Below are positions 42,575 to 51,915 of a stretch of DNA of 61,156 nt, in pieces. The DNA comes from Pseudomonas gingeri. GTDB taxonomy: Bacteria > Pseudomonadota > Gammaproteobacteria > Pseudomonadales > Pseudomonadaceae. The notes beneath the pieces are model-generated. The model worked only from the letters and a program-made list of their open reading frames with translations. It was not told the origin of the DNA and made no database searches. The stretch's first letter is position 1; the number at the start of each line of letters is the position of its first letter. The translations under genes were made by a program, and so were the position numbers. The stretch lies in NCBI RefSeq assembly GCF_013385425.1, contig NZ_JACAQA010000014.1, positions 1-61,156 on the forward strand, given 5' to 3'.

Positions 42575-44680
42575 CTACACGGCCCCTGGGGGCGCGGGCT
42601 CTTGCTCTACCGTCGGCCCCCTCGGCGCCAGCATCACCGGCTGTGGATAAGTCTGCGCGAAATGCACCCACGGGCTCTGGTCCACCAGCTTCTTCAGCCG
42701 CTCGTTGAACGCCCGGTTCACGCTGTACTGGCCGCCCGAGATCGTGCGGAACTGCGCCGTCAGCACCACGCCGTTGAGGTCCATGCGATCGATCCCGAAC
42801 ACCTCCAGCGAACCTTGCAGGTTGAACTTGAGCAGGGCGTCCTCGCTGATCGAGCGCCCGGCCTCGCGAATCAACTCGGTGGCCTTGTCGACATCGGTGT
42901 CATAGGTGAACTGCACCGAGAAAAACGCAAAGGCGAATTGCCGAGATTGATTGGTCACCGCCTTGATCTGGCCGAACGGCACCGAGTGCACGAACCCCTT
43001 GCCGTCACGCAGACGCAAGGTGCGAATGGTCAGGCCCTCCACCGTACCGGCATGACCGGAATCGAGCACCACCCAGTCGCCGATGGACAGGGTGTCCTCG
43101 ATGATGATGAACAGCCCGGTGATCACATCCTGGACCAACTGCTGGGAACCGAAACCGATGGCCAGCCCCACCACCCCCGCACCGGCCAACAGGGGCGCGA
43201 CATTGATCCCCAGGTTGGCCAGGGTGGTGATCGCACCGATCACCAGCAGGATCACTTTCAACGCATTGCGCAGCAGCGGCAGGATGGTTTTTGCCCGCAT
43301 GCTCGGCTGGCGCGAAGCGCGGCGGTTGATCGGCGGCTTGAGGGATTCCTGGATCGCGGTGTCGAGCACCACCCAGAGCAACCAGGTCGCCAGCAGGATC
43401 AGGCCGATACGGCTGAGGGAATCGCTGATGGCCCGGCCCACGCTGTTCTGCTCGGCGAATTCATACAACGAAAAACCCCAGATCCGCCCCAGCAGTTCGA
43501 TAAAGCCCACCGCCAGGGCGATACGCAACACGGCATGCAGCACGCTGAGCAAGCGCTCCTTGTACACGCTGCTGCGCTGGATCGACGCCATCCCACGAGC
43601 CTTGAACAGGTGTTGGAACACGGTGCTGAGAAACACCGTGGCAATCAGCAGCACGGTGGTCAGCAAGGCGCAGCGCAAGGCTTTCTGGCTGTCTTCGCCG
43701 GCACCGATCAGGTTGACCGTCGAGACCAGCACCATCAACAGGATCGGCCAGTACCAGAGCCCGGAAAAGATCCGCAGCGACTCCTGCAGCGCCGGTTGCT
43801 TCAGGCGTTGGCTCAGCGGGCGATTGCGGATCAGGTGCGCCACCGGTCGCCGCAACCTGAAGACCAGCACGCCGAACAGGATGGAGGCGAACAGGGCCGT
43901 GAACACCGCAACGCTGCTGGTGATATTGCTGCCCAGTTGCAGGGCGATCTGCGGGCTGGTCAGGGCATCGCTCAAGGCGGCCAGGAAACCGATCGCGAAC
44001 AACTGGCGCGGGCTGTCGACGCGAATGATCCGCACGGCCTGACGCTTGTGGCCGAAGTTGAACAGCACCGTCAGGCAAAGCAGGGCCGCACTGGTGAAAA
44101 TGCCGCTGCTGGTGGCGTAGGTCAGGCACAACGCCAGCGCCCGTCCCGCCGAGGCCGGCAGGAAGTGACCGACATAGAGGGTGAATGGCAGGGAGAGCAA
44201 CGCCGGCAACAGGTAAGGCAAGGCATAACCGAGCACGGACTGACTGCGCTCACGGGGCTGCAACCAGCGGTGCCGGTTGATGCGGCGGGCGGCGAAACGT
44301 CCCGCCGTGGCCAGGGCCGCGAAGCTGGCGAGCCAGGCGACCGATAACGACAGGAAGTCGCCGGCCACGCCCCAGGGCGAACGCTCGCGGGTCTGGCTGA
44401 CCAGTTGCCCCATCTCGTCGGCCGCGCGATCTGCCCGCAGGCGCCAGGCGTCGAGCAGGTGACCATTGAGGTCAAGCTGGTTCTGCGCGTCGTCGATGCT
44501 GGAGCTGAGGGTGCCGAGCAGTCCGCCCTGCACCAGCACCTCGGGTTTGGCGGGCGTGCTGGCGGGTGCGCTGGCAGGCAGCGGCAGCGCCGTGGCGGCC
44601 CCGGCCCCAGCGCAGGCACACAAGAGCAACAGGGTTAGCAGTAGCGTCGTATTGAGTCGGGACAAAACCGGACACCTCAT
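42575..44680 (-). CDS. Large MscS-type mechanosensitive channel
   Basis: A 701-residue precursor with a signal peptide (MRCPVLSRLNTTLLLTLLLLCACAGAGA), a periplasmic segment and about ten membrane helices before the MscS core. The pore helix and beta domain are clear: NLGINVAPLLAGAGVVGLAIGFGSQQLVQDVITGLFIIIEDTLSIGDWVVL, then GTVEGLTIRTLRLRDGKGFVHSVPFGQI. Start ATG 44680 was chosen for the signal sequence. It protects cells from hypo-osmotic shock in known members. It stands alone. Confidence 0.88.
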   Translation of the reverse strand: MRCPVLSRLNTTLLLTLLLLCACAGAGAATALPLPASAPASTPAKPEVLVQGGLLGTLSSSIDDAQNQLDLNGHLLDAWRLRADRAADEMGQLVSQTRERSPWGVAGDFLSLSVAWLASFAALATAGRFAARRINRHRWLQPRERSQSVLGYALPYLLPALLSLPFTLYVGHFLPASAGRALALCLTYATSSGIFTSAALLCLTVLFNFGHKRQAVRIIRVDSPRQLFAIGFLAALSDALTSPQIALQLGSNITSSVAVFTALFASILFGVLVFRLRRPVAHLIRNRPLSQRLKQPALQESLRIFSGLWYWPILLMVLVSTVNLIGAGEDSQKALRCALLTTVLLIATVFLSTVFQHLFKARGMASIQRSSVYKERLLSVLHAVLRIALAVGFIELLGRIWGFSLYEFAEQNSVGRAISDSLSRIGLILLATWLLWVVLDTAIQESLKPPINRRASRQPSMRAKTILPLLRNALKVILLVIGAITTLANLGINVAPLLAGAGVVGLAIGFGSQQLVQDVITGLFIIIEDTLSIGDWVVLDSGHAGTVEGLTIRTLRLRDGKGFVHSVPFGQIKAVTNQSRQFAFAFFSVQFTYDTDVDKATELIREAGRSISEDALLKFNLQGSLEVFGIDRMDLNGVVLTAQFRTISGGQYSVNRAFNERLKKLVDQSPWVHFAQTYPQPVMLAPRGPTVEQEPAPPGAV

Positions 44681-45002
44681 CGGCCATCTCTGTAAGAAAC
44701 TGAGTGCCAATGGGGTGGCAAAGTTCGGCTGTTCGCCTCTACGGTGATTTTGGAGTTCAATATTTCCCGGCAAACACCAACTTGTAGGAGCAGGGCTTGC
44801 CCGCGAAAGGGCCCTCAAGGGCGCCAAAGGCTTCGCGGCGATGTGGCGTCCCCACAAGCCCTGCTTCTACAGACCTGTGGCGTGCTCGATATCTCGCTGA
44901 TATTTGCCATCAGGTCAAATATGTTATGCCATTACCTGTCTTTTTCCGCACAAGTGAAACCCCGACACTGCGCTCCTGATCAAACCTACCGGAGTTGCAG
45001 CC
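44681..45002. other. Gap between channel and MFS gene, holding a REPIN
   Basis: The gap must hold promoters for both divergent genes. A REP pair occupies 44783-44872 (tgtaggagcagggcttgcccgcg... and its partner). Nothing else recognised. Confidence 0.5.
44783..44872. repeat. REPIN
   Basis: Inverted REP arms starting tgtaggagcagggcttgc and ending caagccctgcttctaca, with a GC-rich middle (cttcgcggcgatgtggcgtcc) shared with the copy at 46259-46347. Confidence 0.8.
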
Positions 45003-46214
45003 ATGCCCATTGCCTTGCTGGCGCTGACCCTCAGCGCCTTTGCCATCGGGACGACCGAGTTCGTCATCGTTGGCCTGTTACCCACCATCGGCGCCGACCT
45101 CGGTGTCGACCTGCCTTCCGCCGGCCTGCTGGTCAGCCTCTATGCCCTGGGTGTCGCCATCGGCGCCCCGGTGCTGACCGCCCTCACCGGCAAGGTCCCG
45201 CGCAAACTCCTGCTGTTGTCGCTGATGGTGCTGTTCACCCTCGGCAACCTGCTGGCCTGGCAAGCGCCGAGCTACGAGTCGCTGATCCTCGCGCGCATCG
45301 TCACCGGCCTGGCCCACGGGGTGTTTTTCTCCATCGGTTCGACCATCGCCACCAGCCTGGTGCCGAAGGAAAAGGCCGCCAGTGCGATCGCCATCATGTT
45401 CACCGGCCTGACCGTGGCCCTGGTCACCGGCGTACCCCTGGGGACTTTTATCGGCCAGCATTTCGGCTGGCGCGAAACCTTTCTCGCCGTGTCCGCCCTG
45501 GGTTTGATCGCCTTTATCGGCAGCCTGATCTATGTGCCGAAGAACATCACACACAACAAGCCGGCCTCACTGCTGCAACAACTGCAAGTGTTGAAGCAAC
45601 CGCGTCTGCTGCTGGTGTATGCGATGACCGCCGCCGGTTATGGCGGCACCTTTATCGCCTTTACCTTTCTGGCGCCGATCCTTCAGGACATCTCCGGCTT
45701 TCAGCCCGGCACCGTCAGCCTGGTACTGCTGGTCTACGGTGTCTCGGTGGCGGTGGGTAATATCTGGGGCGGGAAACTGGCGGACAAGCGTGGTCCCATT
45801 GGCGCGCTGAAGCTGATCTTCCTGCTGCTGGCGGTCGTGCTGTTCGTGCTGACCTTCACCGCCGGCAATCCGTGGTTGGTCCTGCTGACCGTGCTGGCCT
45901 GGGGCGCGGTGGCCTTCGGCAATGTGCCGGGCCTGCAGATCTATGTAGTGCGCCAGGCCGAACATCACACGCCTCATGCGGTGGATGTAGCTTCGGGCCT
46001 GAATATCGCCGCCTTCAACCTCGGAATTGCCGGCGGGGCCTGGATCGGTGGCCTGATCGTCGCCAACCTGGGTCTGATCCATACAACCTGGATTGGCGGA
46101 TTGGTGGTGCTGGTGGCCCTGGCACTGACAGCCTGGAGCGGTCGGCTGGATCGACTGGGGCCGGTGTATGCCGAGCCTGCAGAAGGTTCGGCGCGGGTGG
46201 TAGCCGGCCACTGA
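45003..46214 (+). CDS. DHA1-family MFS transporter (AraJ/YdhP-like)
   Basis: A 403-residue inner-membrane protein with twelve hydrophobic segments, beginning MPIALLALTLSAFAIGTTEFVIVGLLP as in AraJ-like sugar/drug efflux proteins. Motif A-like GAPVLTALTGKVPRKLLL and GTFIGQHFGWRETF are visible. Substrate unknown. It is followed by a REPIN and a convergent tautomerase gene. Confidence 0.85.
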   Translation: MPIALLALTLSAFAIGTTEFVIVGLLPTIGADLGVDLPSAGLLVSLYALGVAIGAPVLTALTGKVPRKLLLLSLMVLFTLGNLLAWQAPSYESLILARIVTGLAHGVFFSIGSTIATSLVPKEKAASAIAIMFTGLTVALVTGVPLGTFIGQHFGWRETFLAVSALGLIAFIGSLIYVPKNITHNKPASLLQQLQVLKQPRLLLVYAMTAAGYGGTFIAFTFLAPILQDISGFQPGTVSLVLLVYGVSVAVGNIWGGKLADKRGPIGALKLIFLLLAVVLFVLTFTAGNPWLVLLTVLAWGAVAFGNVPGLQIYVVRQAEHHTPHAVDVASGLNIAAFNLGIAGGAWIGGLIVANLGLIHTTWIGGLVVLVALALTAWSGRLDRLGPVYAEPAEGSARVVAGH

Positions 46215-46258
46215 GGCCAGCCCCATACCACAAGACTCACCTTGGAAACACGCTCCCT

Positions 46259-46347
46259 TGTAGGAGCCTGGCTTGCCAGCGAAGAGGCCTTCAAGATCGC
46301 CAAAAGCTTCGCGGCGATGCGGCGTCCCGACAAGCCCTGCTCCTACA
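46259..46347. repeat. REPIN
   Basis: Inverted REP pair between the MFS and tautomerase genes; left tgtaggagcctggcttgccagcgaag, right gacaagccctgctcctaca. Arms are imperfect. Confidence 0.8.
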
Positions 46348-46415
46348 GACCGTGGTTAACCGCGTCCTGATGCTCGGCAGACGCGAATCGGTTCGCCCCC
46401 CTATTGGACCCGATT

Positions 46416-46619
46416 TTATTCCTTGGACTTGCGGTGCTCCGTGACGCTCAAGCCGGCATGCCCCCAGTTATCGGTATCCACCTCCTCGATCACGATATGG
46501 GTCACCTCCGGCGGTTTACCGAGCACCCGTTGCAGGGTCTCGGTGATTTCGGCGATGACCTGGGCTTTCTGCTCGCGGGTCACGCCCTCACGGGTAATAC
46601 GAACGCTGACAAAAGGCAT
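46416..46619 (-). CDS. 4-oxalocrotonate tautomerase family protein
   Basis: A 67-residue tautomerase-fold protein. After Met removal, Pro1 is the catalytic base (MPFVSVRITREGVTREQKAQVI). The family acts as hexamers on enol/keto substrates; the natural substrate here is unknown. It is divergent from the LysR gene at 46742, which may control it. Confidence 0.88.
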   Translation of the reverse strand: MPFVSVRITREGVTREQKAQVIAEITETLQRVLGKPPEVTHIVIEEVDTDNWGHAGLSVTEHRKSKE

Positions 46620-46741
46620 GCTGTGCTCCAGTGGTTGAAAGAAGGTTTGGCGACGCGCTGGTGGAACTCACTTTATTGCCCCACACTCATTTGATAAATA
46701 CGGATGCCCGTACCTCATTTGATCCCCCAGTGTAATCAATC

Positions 46742-47665
46742 ATGCAACGACAGTTCGACGACCTCATGCTCGGCAGCATCGAGCTGTTTTGCCTGGCGGC
46801 CGAGGCCGGCAGTTTCACCGCCGCCGCCCAGGTGGCCGGGGTCACGCCGGCGGCGGTGAGTCGCTCGGTCTCGCGCATGGAAGAACGCCTCGGCGTGCGC
46901 CTGTTCACCCGCACCACCCGCAGCGTACGCCTGACCGAGGGCGGCCGCGGCTACTTCGAACAATGCAAGCAGGCCCTGACCCAACTGACCGAAGCGCAAC
47001 GGGAAGTCATGGGCAAGCAACAGGAACCGGCCGGCACCTTGCGCATCAGCATCCCGACGCCTTACGCCCATCACCGTATCCTGCCGTTGCTACCGGCCTT
47101 TCGTGAGCGCCATCCGGCGGTGAAGGTCGAGGTGCATATCAGCAACCGCAATATCGACTTCGTCGAAGAAGGCTACGACCTGGCGATCCGCGTTCGGGTG
47201 CTGCCCGACTCGGGGCTGATCGCCCGGCACCTGGAAGACGCCGCGCTGGTGGTGATCGCCACGCCTGAATACCTGCAACGAACTGGTACACCGCAAACCC
47301 TGGAAGACCTGCCACAGCACGAGTGCATCCAGTTCGAACTGCCCAGCAGCGGTCGGCGGATTGCCTGGTTGTTCAAGGATGCCGAGGGCAAGGAGCGGGA
47401 GCTGCTGGCCGAGAGCAGCTACTGCTGCTCCGATGATGTATTGGGCGGAGTGACACTGGCGAAGAACGGTGCCGGGTTGTTCCAGACCTATCGTTTCATT
47501 GTCGAAAAGGAACTGGCCGACGGCTCGCTGGTGGAAGTGCTCCAACCCTTCGCTGGGCGCTCGCGGCCGTTCACCCTGCTCTACCCCCATGGTCGACATG
47601 TGCCGTTGCGGTTGAAGGCGTTTGTCGATTTTCTGCTGGAGTATCGGGAGCGCTGGAGCGCCTGA
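46742..47665 (+). CDS. LysR-family transcriptional regulator
   Basis: A 307-residue regulator with an N-terminal winged helix (FCLAAEAGSFTAAAQVAGVTPAAVSRSVSRMEERLGVRLFTRTTRSVRLTEGG split over helix 2, recognition helix and wing) and a periplasmic-binding-like effector domain. It belongs to the DsdC/CrgA-type subgroup by its FTRTTRSVRLTEGG segment. It is divergent from the tautomerase gene with 122 bp between, the typical layout for LysR control of a neighbour. Confidence 0.88.
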   Translation: MQRQFDDLMLGSIELFCLAAEAGSFTAAAQVAGVTPAAVSRSVSRMEERLGVRLFTRTTRSVRLTEGGRGYFEQCKQALTQLTEAQREVMGKQQEPAGTLRISIPTPYAHHRILPLLPAFRERHPAVKVEVHISNRNIDFVEEGYDLAIRVRVLPDSGLIARHLEDAALVVIATPEYLQRTGTPQTLEDLPQHECIQFELPSSGRRIAWLFKDAEGKERELLAESSYCCSDDVLGGVTLAKNGAGLFQTYRFIVEKELADGSLVEVLQPFAGRSRPFTLLYPHGRHVPLRLKAFVDFLLEYRERWSA

Positions 47666-47689
47666 GGCCTGCAGATAACACCCAACGCG

Positions 47690-47716
47690 ACCCATTGTAG
47701 GAGGCGGCTTGCCGGC
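47690..47716. repeat. Single REP arm
   Basis: A lone tgtaggaggcggcttgccggcg sequence downstream of the LysR gene and of the convergent racemase; no inverted partner nearby. Confidence 0.6.
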
Positions 47717-47725
47717 GATAGCATT

Positions 47726-49222
47726 TCAGCCGCGATAGGTTATCCGTGCAGATCGGCTCGAGGTCGCCAGGCTGACACAGCGCAGCGCCAGAACGGAAGT
47801 CGGGTCCACCAGCGCCACACGGTGACCGCGCACTTGGAAGTCGTCGCAATGGCTGAGCACCAGGGGCAACTCCGTGCAGCCGAGGATAATCACCTCGGCG
47901 CCCAGCTCACACAGGTGCTCGACCGCCAGCAGCAACTGCTCCTTGCACAGGCCATCGGTGAACCCGGCCTTGATGCCACGCTCGCCATAAATCGCGCTCA
48001 TCACCAACTCCTGATAATCGAAGCCGGGAATCAGCAAGGGCAAGCCGGCATGGCGGGCGGCCTGGTGGTAGACCTGGCTTTGCACCGTGCCCGAGGTGGC
48101 GAGCAGGCCGATATGCTTGCCACTGCCGTGCTGGCGGGCAATCGCCTCGACGGTTTCACTGAGCATATTGATGATCGGCACCCGCAAATAAGGCTGGAGC
48201 CGCTCGACGAAGGCATGGGCGGTGTTGCACGGAATCGCGATGGCCTGCGCGCCGGCACTTTCCAGGCGCTTGCAGGTGGCATAGAGCGCCAGGGTCGGGT
48301 CGGCCTCATCGAACAGCAGGTTGGCCGTGCGGTCCGGAATCTGCGGATTCTGCTCCACCACCATTTTGATATGGTCCTGGTCGCGTCCCGCCGGGGTGTG
48401 ACGGACCACCTTGGCCATAAAGTCCACGGTGGCCGCCGGACCGACACCGCCGACGATTCCCAGTTTAAACGGTGCATGGGTTGGCTCATCGTCGGCGGTG
48501 GTCACGGCGGCGGCATAGATCTCGTTGATGTCGAGCACCCTCAGGCCGCGCCGCTGCAAATCGGCGCAAACCAGCGAAAGCTCGGTCAACCCCGGAACGA
48601 TCAGATTCGCGCCCAGTTCCTGTAGCGACAGGCAAGCTTGGTACACACCTTCCAGCGGAACACCTTGCAGATAGCCGTCCTTGATTCCGTTGAGACCATA
48701 CATGGCGTCCATCAGGGCGCGTTGGTCCGATTCGGGGGGATAGACCAGCTGGAAATCCCCGCCCAGATAGCGCTCGAACAAACCGGAGTGACGCACATAG
48801 TCCGAGGCCAGAATCCCCAGTCGCGTGCCCGGCTCGGCGATCCGGCGAATATGTTCGGCCAGGGCCGCCATCAGGTCGAGAACCGGAATCCCCAGCTCCT
48901 GCTGGATCTCCTCACGGAACGTCTGGCTGGCGAAACACGGCAGCACCACCGCGTCGATCCCACCCGCCTCGAATGACTGGCAGACCTGGAACACATAGAA
49001 CTTGCGCGCGGTCATGCTCGCCTCGCGGTCCAGGGGCAGCAGCACATCCTTGAACGGATGCTGTTCGAAAAGGAAGTGATAGCGCCCCTGATCCGCTAGC
49101 ACCGCCCTGGATTTGACCAGCTTGAAGAACAGATCGCCGCCGGCCAGTGAGCCTAGGCCGCCGACGATGCCCAGCTTGCGGGCGACTGGCGGCATTTCGG
49201 ATTTTTTGCCTTGGGTGTTCAT
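47726..49222 (-). CDS. Two-domain aspartate/glutamate racemase family protein
   Basis: Start ATG 49222; an upstream in-frame TTG at 49237 overlaps the transporter. The 498-residue protein is a tandem duplication of the Asp/Glu racemase fold, whereas usual enzymes have one ~230-residue unit. Racemases need two cysteines. The C-terminal unit has both (AIPCNTAHAF and ILGCTELPLVL). The N-terminal unit has the first (VLPCFAS) but the second reads VPGLTELSLV, Cys replaced by Leu. So probably only the second unit racemises and the first may be structural or bind a ligand. It lies 12 bp after a dicarboxylate/amino-acid carrier gene, suggesting uptake and interconversion of acidic amino acids. Confidence 0.82.
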   Translation of the reverse strand: MNTQGKKSEMPPVARKLGIVGGLGSLAGGDLFFKLVKSRAVLADQGRYHFLFEQHPFKDVLLPLDREASMTARKFYVFQVCQSFEAGGIDAVVLPCFASQTFREEIQQELGIPVLDLMAALAEHIRRIAEPGTRLGILASDYVRHSGLFERYLGGDFQLVYPPESDQRALMDAMYGLNGIKDGYLQGVPLEGVYQACLSLQELGANLIVPGLTELSLVCADLQRRGLRVLDINEIYAAAVTTADDEPTHAPFKLGIVGGVGPAATVDFMAKVVRHTPAGRDQDHIKMVVEQNPQIPDRTANLLFDEADPTLALYATCKRLESAGAQAIAIPCNTAHAFVERLQPYLRVPIINMLSETVEAIARQHGSGKHIGLLATSGTVQSQVYHQAARHAGLPLLIPGFDYQELVMSAIYGERGIKAGFTDGLCKEQLLLAVEHLCELGAEVIILGCTELPLVLSHCDDFQVRGHRVALVDPTSVLALRCVSLATSSRSARITYRG

Positions 49223-49233
49223 GGTCGAGGTTC

Positions 49234-50538
49234 TCAAACCGTGGTCGCTGGGGTACGCGTCAACGCGACGGAATGGGCGACGGGCAACTCGTCCTGCTGC
49301 TCCTCGGACTCATATTCCTGTTCGGCGCGGGCAACCACTGCGGTCGCGATACTGTTGCCGACCACATTGGTCGCGGTTCGCGCCATGTCGAGGAACTGGT
49401 CGATACCGATGATCAGCAACAAGCCGGCTTCAGGCAGGTTGAACATCGGCAGGGTCGCGGCCACCACCACGACCGAAGCCCGGGCGACACCGGCCATGCC
49501 TTTGCTGGTGACCATCAGCGTCAGCAGAATCAGCAACTGCTGGGTGAAACTCAGCTCGATGTTGTAGGCCTGGGCGATAAACAGGATGGCAAAGGATTGA
49601 TACATCATCGAGCCGTCGAGGTTGAACGAATAACCCAGGGGCAGAACGAAGCTGGAGACACGCTTCGGTGCGCCGAACTTCTCCAGGGCCTCCATGGTTT
49701 TCGGGTAGGCGGACTCACTGCTGGCGGTGGAAAACGCCAACAGGATGGGCTCCTTGATCAGCTTGCCGAGGGTGAACACCGAACGTCCGAGAAACAGGTA
49801 ACCGGCACCGAACAGCACCGCCCACAGAAGCGCGATCCCCAGGTAAAACTCGGCGATCAGCTTGCCGTAGTCCAGCAGCAGGCCGAGCCCCTCGGTGGTG
49901 ATCGCACTGGCAATCGCGGCGAACACGCCGATAGGCGCAAAGGCCATCACGTAGTCGGTGATCTTGAACATCACCTTGGCCAGTTCATCTACCAGGCTGG
50001 TGATCCGGGTGAAACCGGCCTGCTTGAGCCCCGCCAGGGCGAAACCGAAAAACAGCGAGAACACCACGATCTGCAGAATCTCGTTGTTGGCCATGGCTTC
50101 GGCAATGCTGCGCGGGAACACATGGCTGACAAACACCTTGAGGCTGAAGTCGCCGGTGTTCACCACCTGGGCCGCAACGGCAGCGTGATCGACGTGCAGG
50201 TTCATCCCGGCGCCGGGCTGGAACAGGTTGACCAGCAGCATGCCGATCAGCAGGGAGATCAGCGACGCGCTGATAAACCAGGCCATGGCGCGGGTGCCGA
50301 TACGGCCCACCGAACGCGAACTGCCAAGGCTGGCGATACCGCCCACCAGGGTGGCGAACACCAGGGGCGCGATAATCATCTTGATCATTCGCAGGAAGAT
50401 ATCGGTGACCATCGAGAAGTAGGCGGCGATGTCCTTGGCCGACTTGGCGTCCGCCGCGAAGTGATGGCACAGCCAGCCGACCAGGACACCGGCGGCGATG
50501 CCGATGGCGATATGACGGGGTAATCTGTTTTTGCTCAT
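49234..50538 (-). CDS. Dicarboxylate/amino acid:cation symporter (DAACS family)
   Basis: A 434-residue carrier of the GltP/DctA fold. Visible signatures: the first re-entrant loop FSTASSESAYPKTMEALEKFG, the helix 7 motif GYSFNLDGSMMYQ (NMDGT-like, here NLDGS), the second loop and helix 8 stretch LPEAGLLLIIGIDQFLDMARTATNVVGNSIAT with the substrate-binding Asp and Arg. It likely takes up aspartate, glutamate or C4-dicarboxylates with protons or sodium. It is cotranscribed with the racemase and divergent from a LysR gene. Confidence 0.9.
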   Translation of the reverse strand: MSKNRLPRHIAIGIAAGVLVGWLCHHFAADAKSAKDIAAYFSMVTDIFLRMIKMIIAPLVFATLVGGIASLGSSRSVGRIGTRAMAWFISASLISLLIGMLLVNLFQPGAGMNLHVDHAAVAAQVVNTGDFSLKVFVSHVFPRSIAEAMANNEILQIVVFSLFFGFALAGLKQAGFTRITSLVDELAKVMFKITDYVMAFAPIGVFAAIASAITTEGLGLLLDYGKLIAEFYLGIALLWAVLFGAGYLFLGRSVFTLGKLIKEPILLAFSTASSESAYPKTMEALEKFGAPKRVSSFVLPLGYSFNLDGSMMYQSFAILFIAQAYNIELSFTQQLLILLTLMVTSKGMAGVARASVVVVAATLPMFNLPEAGLLLIIGIDQFLDMARTATNVVGNSIATAVVARAEQEYESEEQQDELPVAHSVALTRTPATTV

Positions 50539-50893
50539 GGTGTTTCCCTCAAGTCTGTTGTCGGTTTTTTTGCTTGGCAGGAAAAGAATCGTCGGCCCGG
50601 CCGCTCTGCGGCGCCGCGCCCAAATGCATAACTCACAAACACCTCGGTCCTGTAGGAGCAGGGCTTGCCCGCGAAGCTTTTGGCGGCCTCAAGAACGCCT
50701 TCGCGGGCAATCGAGCGTCGACCGGCCGTTCCTACAGGTTCCGTGTCCATGGCCCGATTCTAGGGTGAGCCCGCCCAGCAGATGATGAGTAATCGCCATC
50801 ACCCGATGCGCTTTTGGAATAGTTATGAAAAATCCGGAGAAGCCCGACAGGCACTGACGTAGACTCGTGATCACCGCGACCAAGGTGGGCAGC
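50539..50893. other. Divergent region between DAACS gene and LysR gene, with REPIN
   Basis: The 355-bp gap holds a REP pair at 50650-50737 and the promoters of both genes. The AT-rich ttttggaatagttatgaaaa at about 50811-50830 may be part of a LysR site, but no clear T-N11-A repeat was settled. Confidence 0.4.
50650..50737. repeat. REPIN
   Basis: Left ctgtaggagcagggcttgcc and right ggccgttcctacag with a second cttcgcgggcaa inside; arms imperfect. Confidence 0.75.
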
Positions 50894-51811
50894 ATGCAAA
50901 TCAAGTGGCTGGACGATCTGCTCGCGATCGAGCAACACAAGAATTTTTCCCGGGCCGCCGAAGTTCGCTGCGTCACCCAGTCGGCGCTGTCCCGGCGTAT
51001 CCGCTCGCTGGAAGACTGGGTCGGCGCGCAGCTGGTCGACCGCGGCACCTACCCGGTACAACTGACTCAAGCCGGCCAACTGTTCTGCGAACAAGGCCGC
51101 GAGGCGCTGGCGGCGCTGCTGGAATTGCGCTCAACCTTGCGCCAGGACGAAAAAATGCCTGGGCGTTCGATTCAGATCACGGCAGGCCACAGCCTGTCGA
51201 TCACCTTCCTGCCCAAATGGCTGGCGCAATTTCAAAAGCACCACGAGCCGTTCAACGTGCGGGTGGTCGCGGCGAATATCCACGACGCGGTGATTGCCCT
51301 GGCGGAAGGCAATTGCGACCTGATGATCGTTTACCACCACCCCCAGGCGCCGATCCTGATCGACGCTGACAAGTTCGCCAGCCTGCCCCTGGGCCGGGAC
51401 GCCTTCCTGCCGTTCTGTGCACCGGACCGTAGTGGTAAACCTCTGTATCGACTGCCCGGAAAGGCTGGAAAACCGGTCCCCTACCTGGCCTACACCGCCA
51501 CGACCTTCCTCGGACGCGTGGCCGACCTGATCCTCAAGAACGCGGCCACGCCTTGCGAACTGACCCGTTGCTACGAGGCCGACATGACCATGCTGCTGAT
51601 GCAGATGGCCATCGAAGGGTATGGAGTGGCCTGGCTACCGCAGAGCGCCGCTGCGCCAGCCGTGGACAGCGGGCAGTTGGTGAAAGCCGGTGGCAACGAA
51701 TGGAACACCGGTCTGGAGATCCGCGCCTATTGTTCGCTGGCCAATCAGAACCCGACCATGCGCGAGTTGTGGGAAACCTTGGGGAAGGCTTCGCGGGAAG
51801 TGGGTGAGTAG
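50894..51811 (+). CDS. LysR-family regulator, likely of the transporter-racemase operon
   Basis: Start ATG 50894 (MQIKWLDDLLAIEQHKNFS) with AAGGTGG upstream. The 305-residue protein has the N-terminal winged helix (NFSRAAEVRCVTQSALSRRIRSLEDWVG) and an effector domain with AIEGYGVAWLPQSA near the C-terminus. It is divergent from the DAACS carrier, which with the racemase is its likely target; the ligand may be an acidic amino acid. Assignment of target is inference from layout. Confidence 0.87.
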   Translation: MQIKWLDDLLAIEQHKNFSRAAEVRCVTQSALSRRIRSLEDWVGAQLVDRGTYPVQLTQAGQLFCEQGREALAALLELRSTLRQDEKMPGRSIQITAGHSLSITFLPKWLAQFQKHHEPFNVRVVAANIHDAVIALAEGNCDLMIVYHHPQAPILIDADKFASLPLGRDAFLPFCAPDRSGKPLYRLPGKAGKPVPYLAYTATTFLGRVADLILKNAATPCELTRCYEADMTMLLMQMAIEGYGVAWLPQSAAAPAVDSGQLVKAGGNEWNTGLEIRAYCSLANQNPTMRELWETLGKASREVGE

Positions 51812-51915
51812 AAGATCACTGAACAACCCTCTATGCCAGTTGAAACTTTTCGACTTAAATACCCCCCCGCCAGTCACATTGCAGCTCCTCATCGTGCGCG
51901 CTACCTTTTCCCTGT

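Noticed and set aside
44783..50737. Insertion sequences suggested by repeated inverted sequences
   Set aside because: The repeats are REP/REPIN elements of about 90 bp in intergenic gaps; no transposase gene is present.
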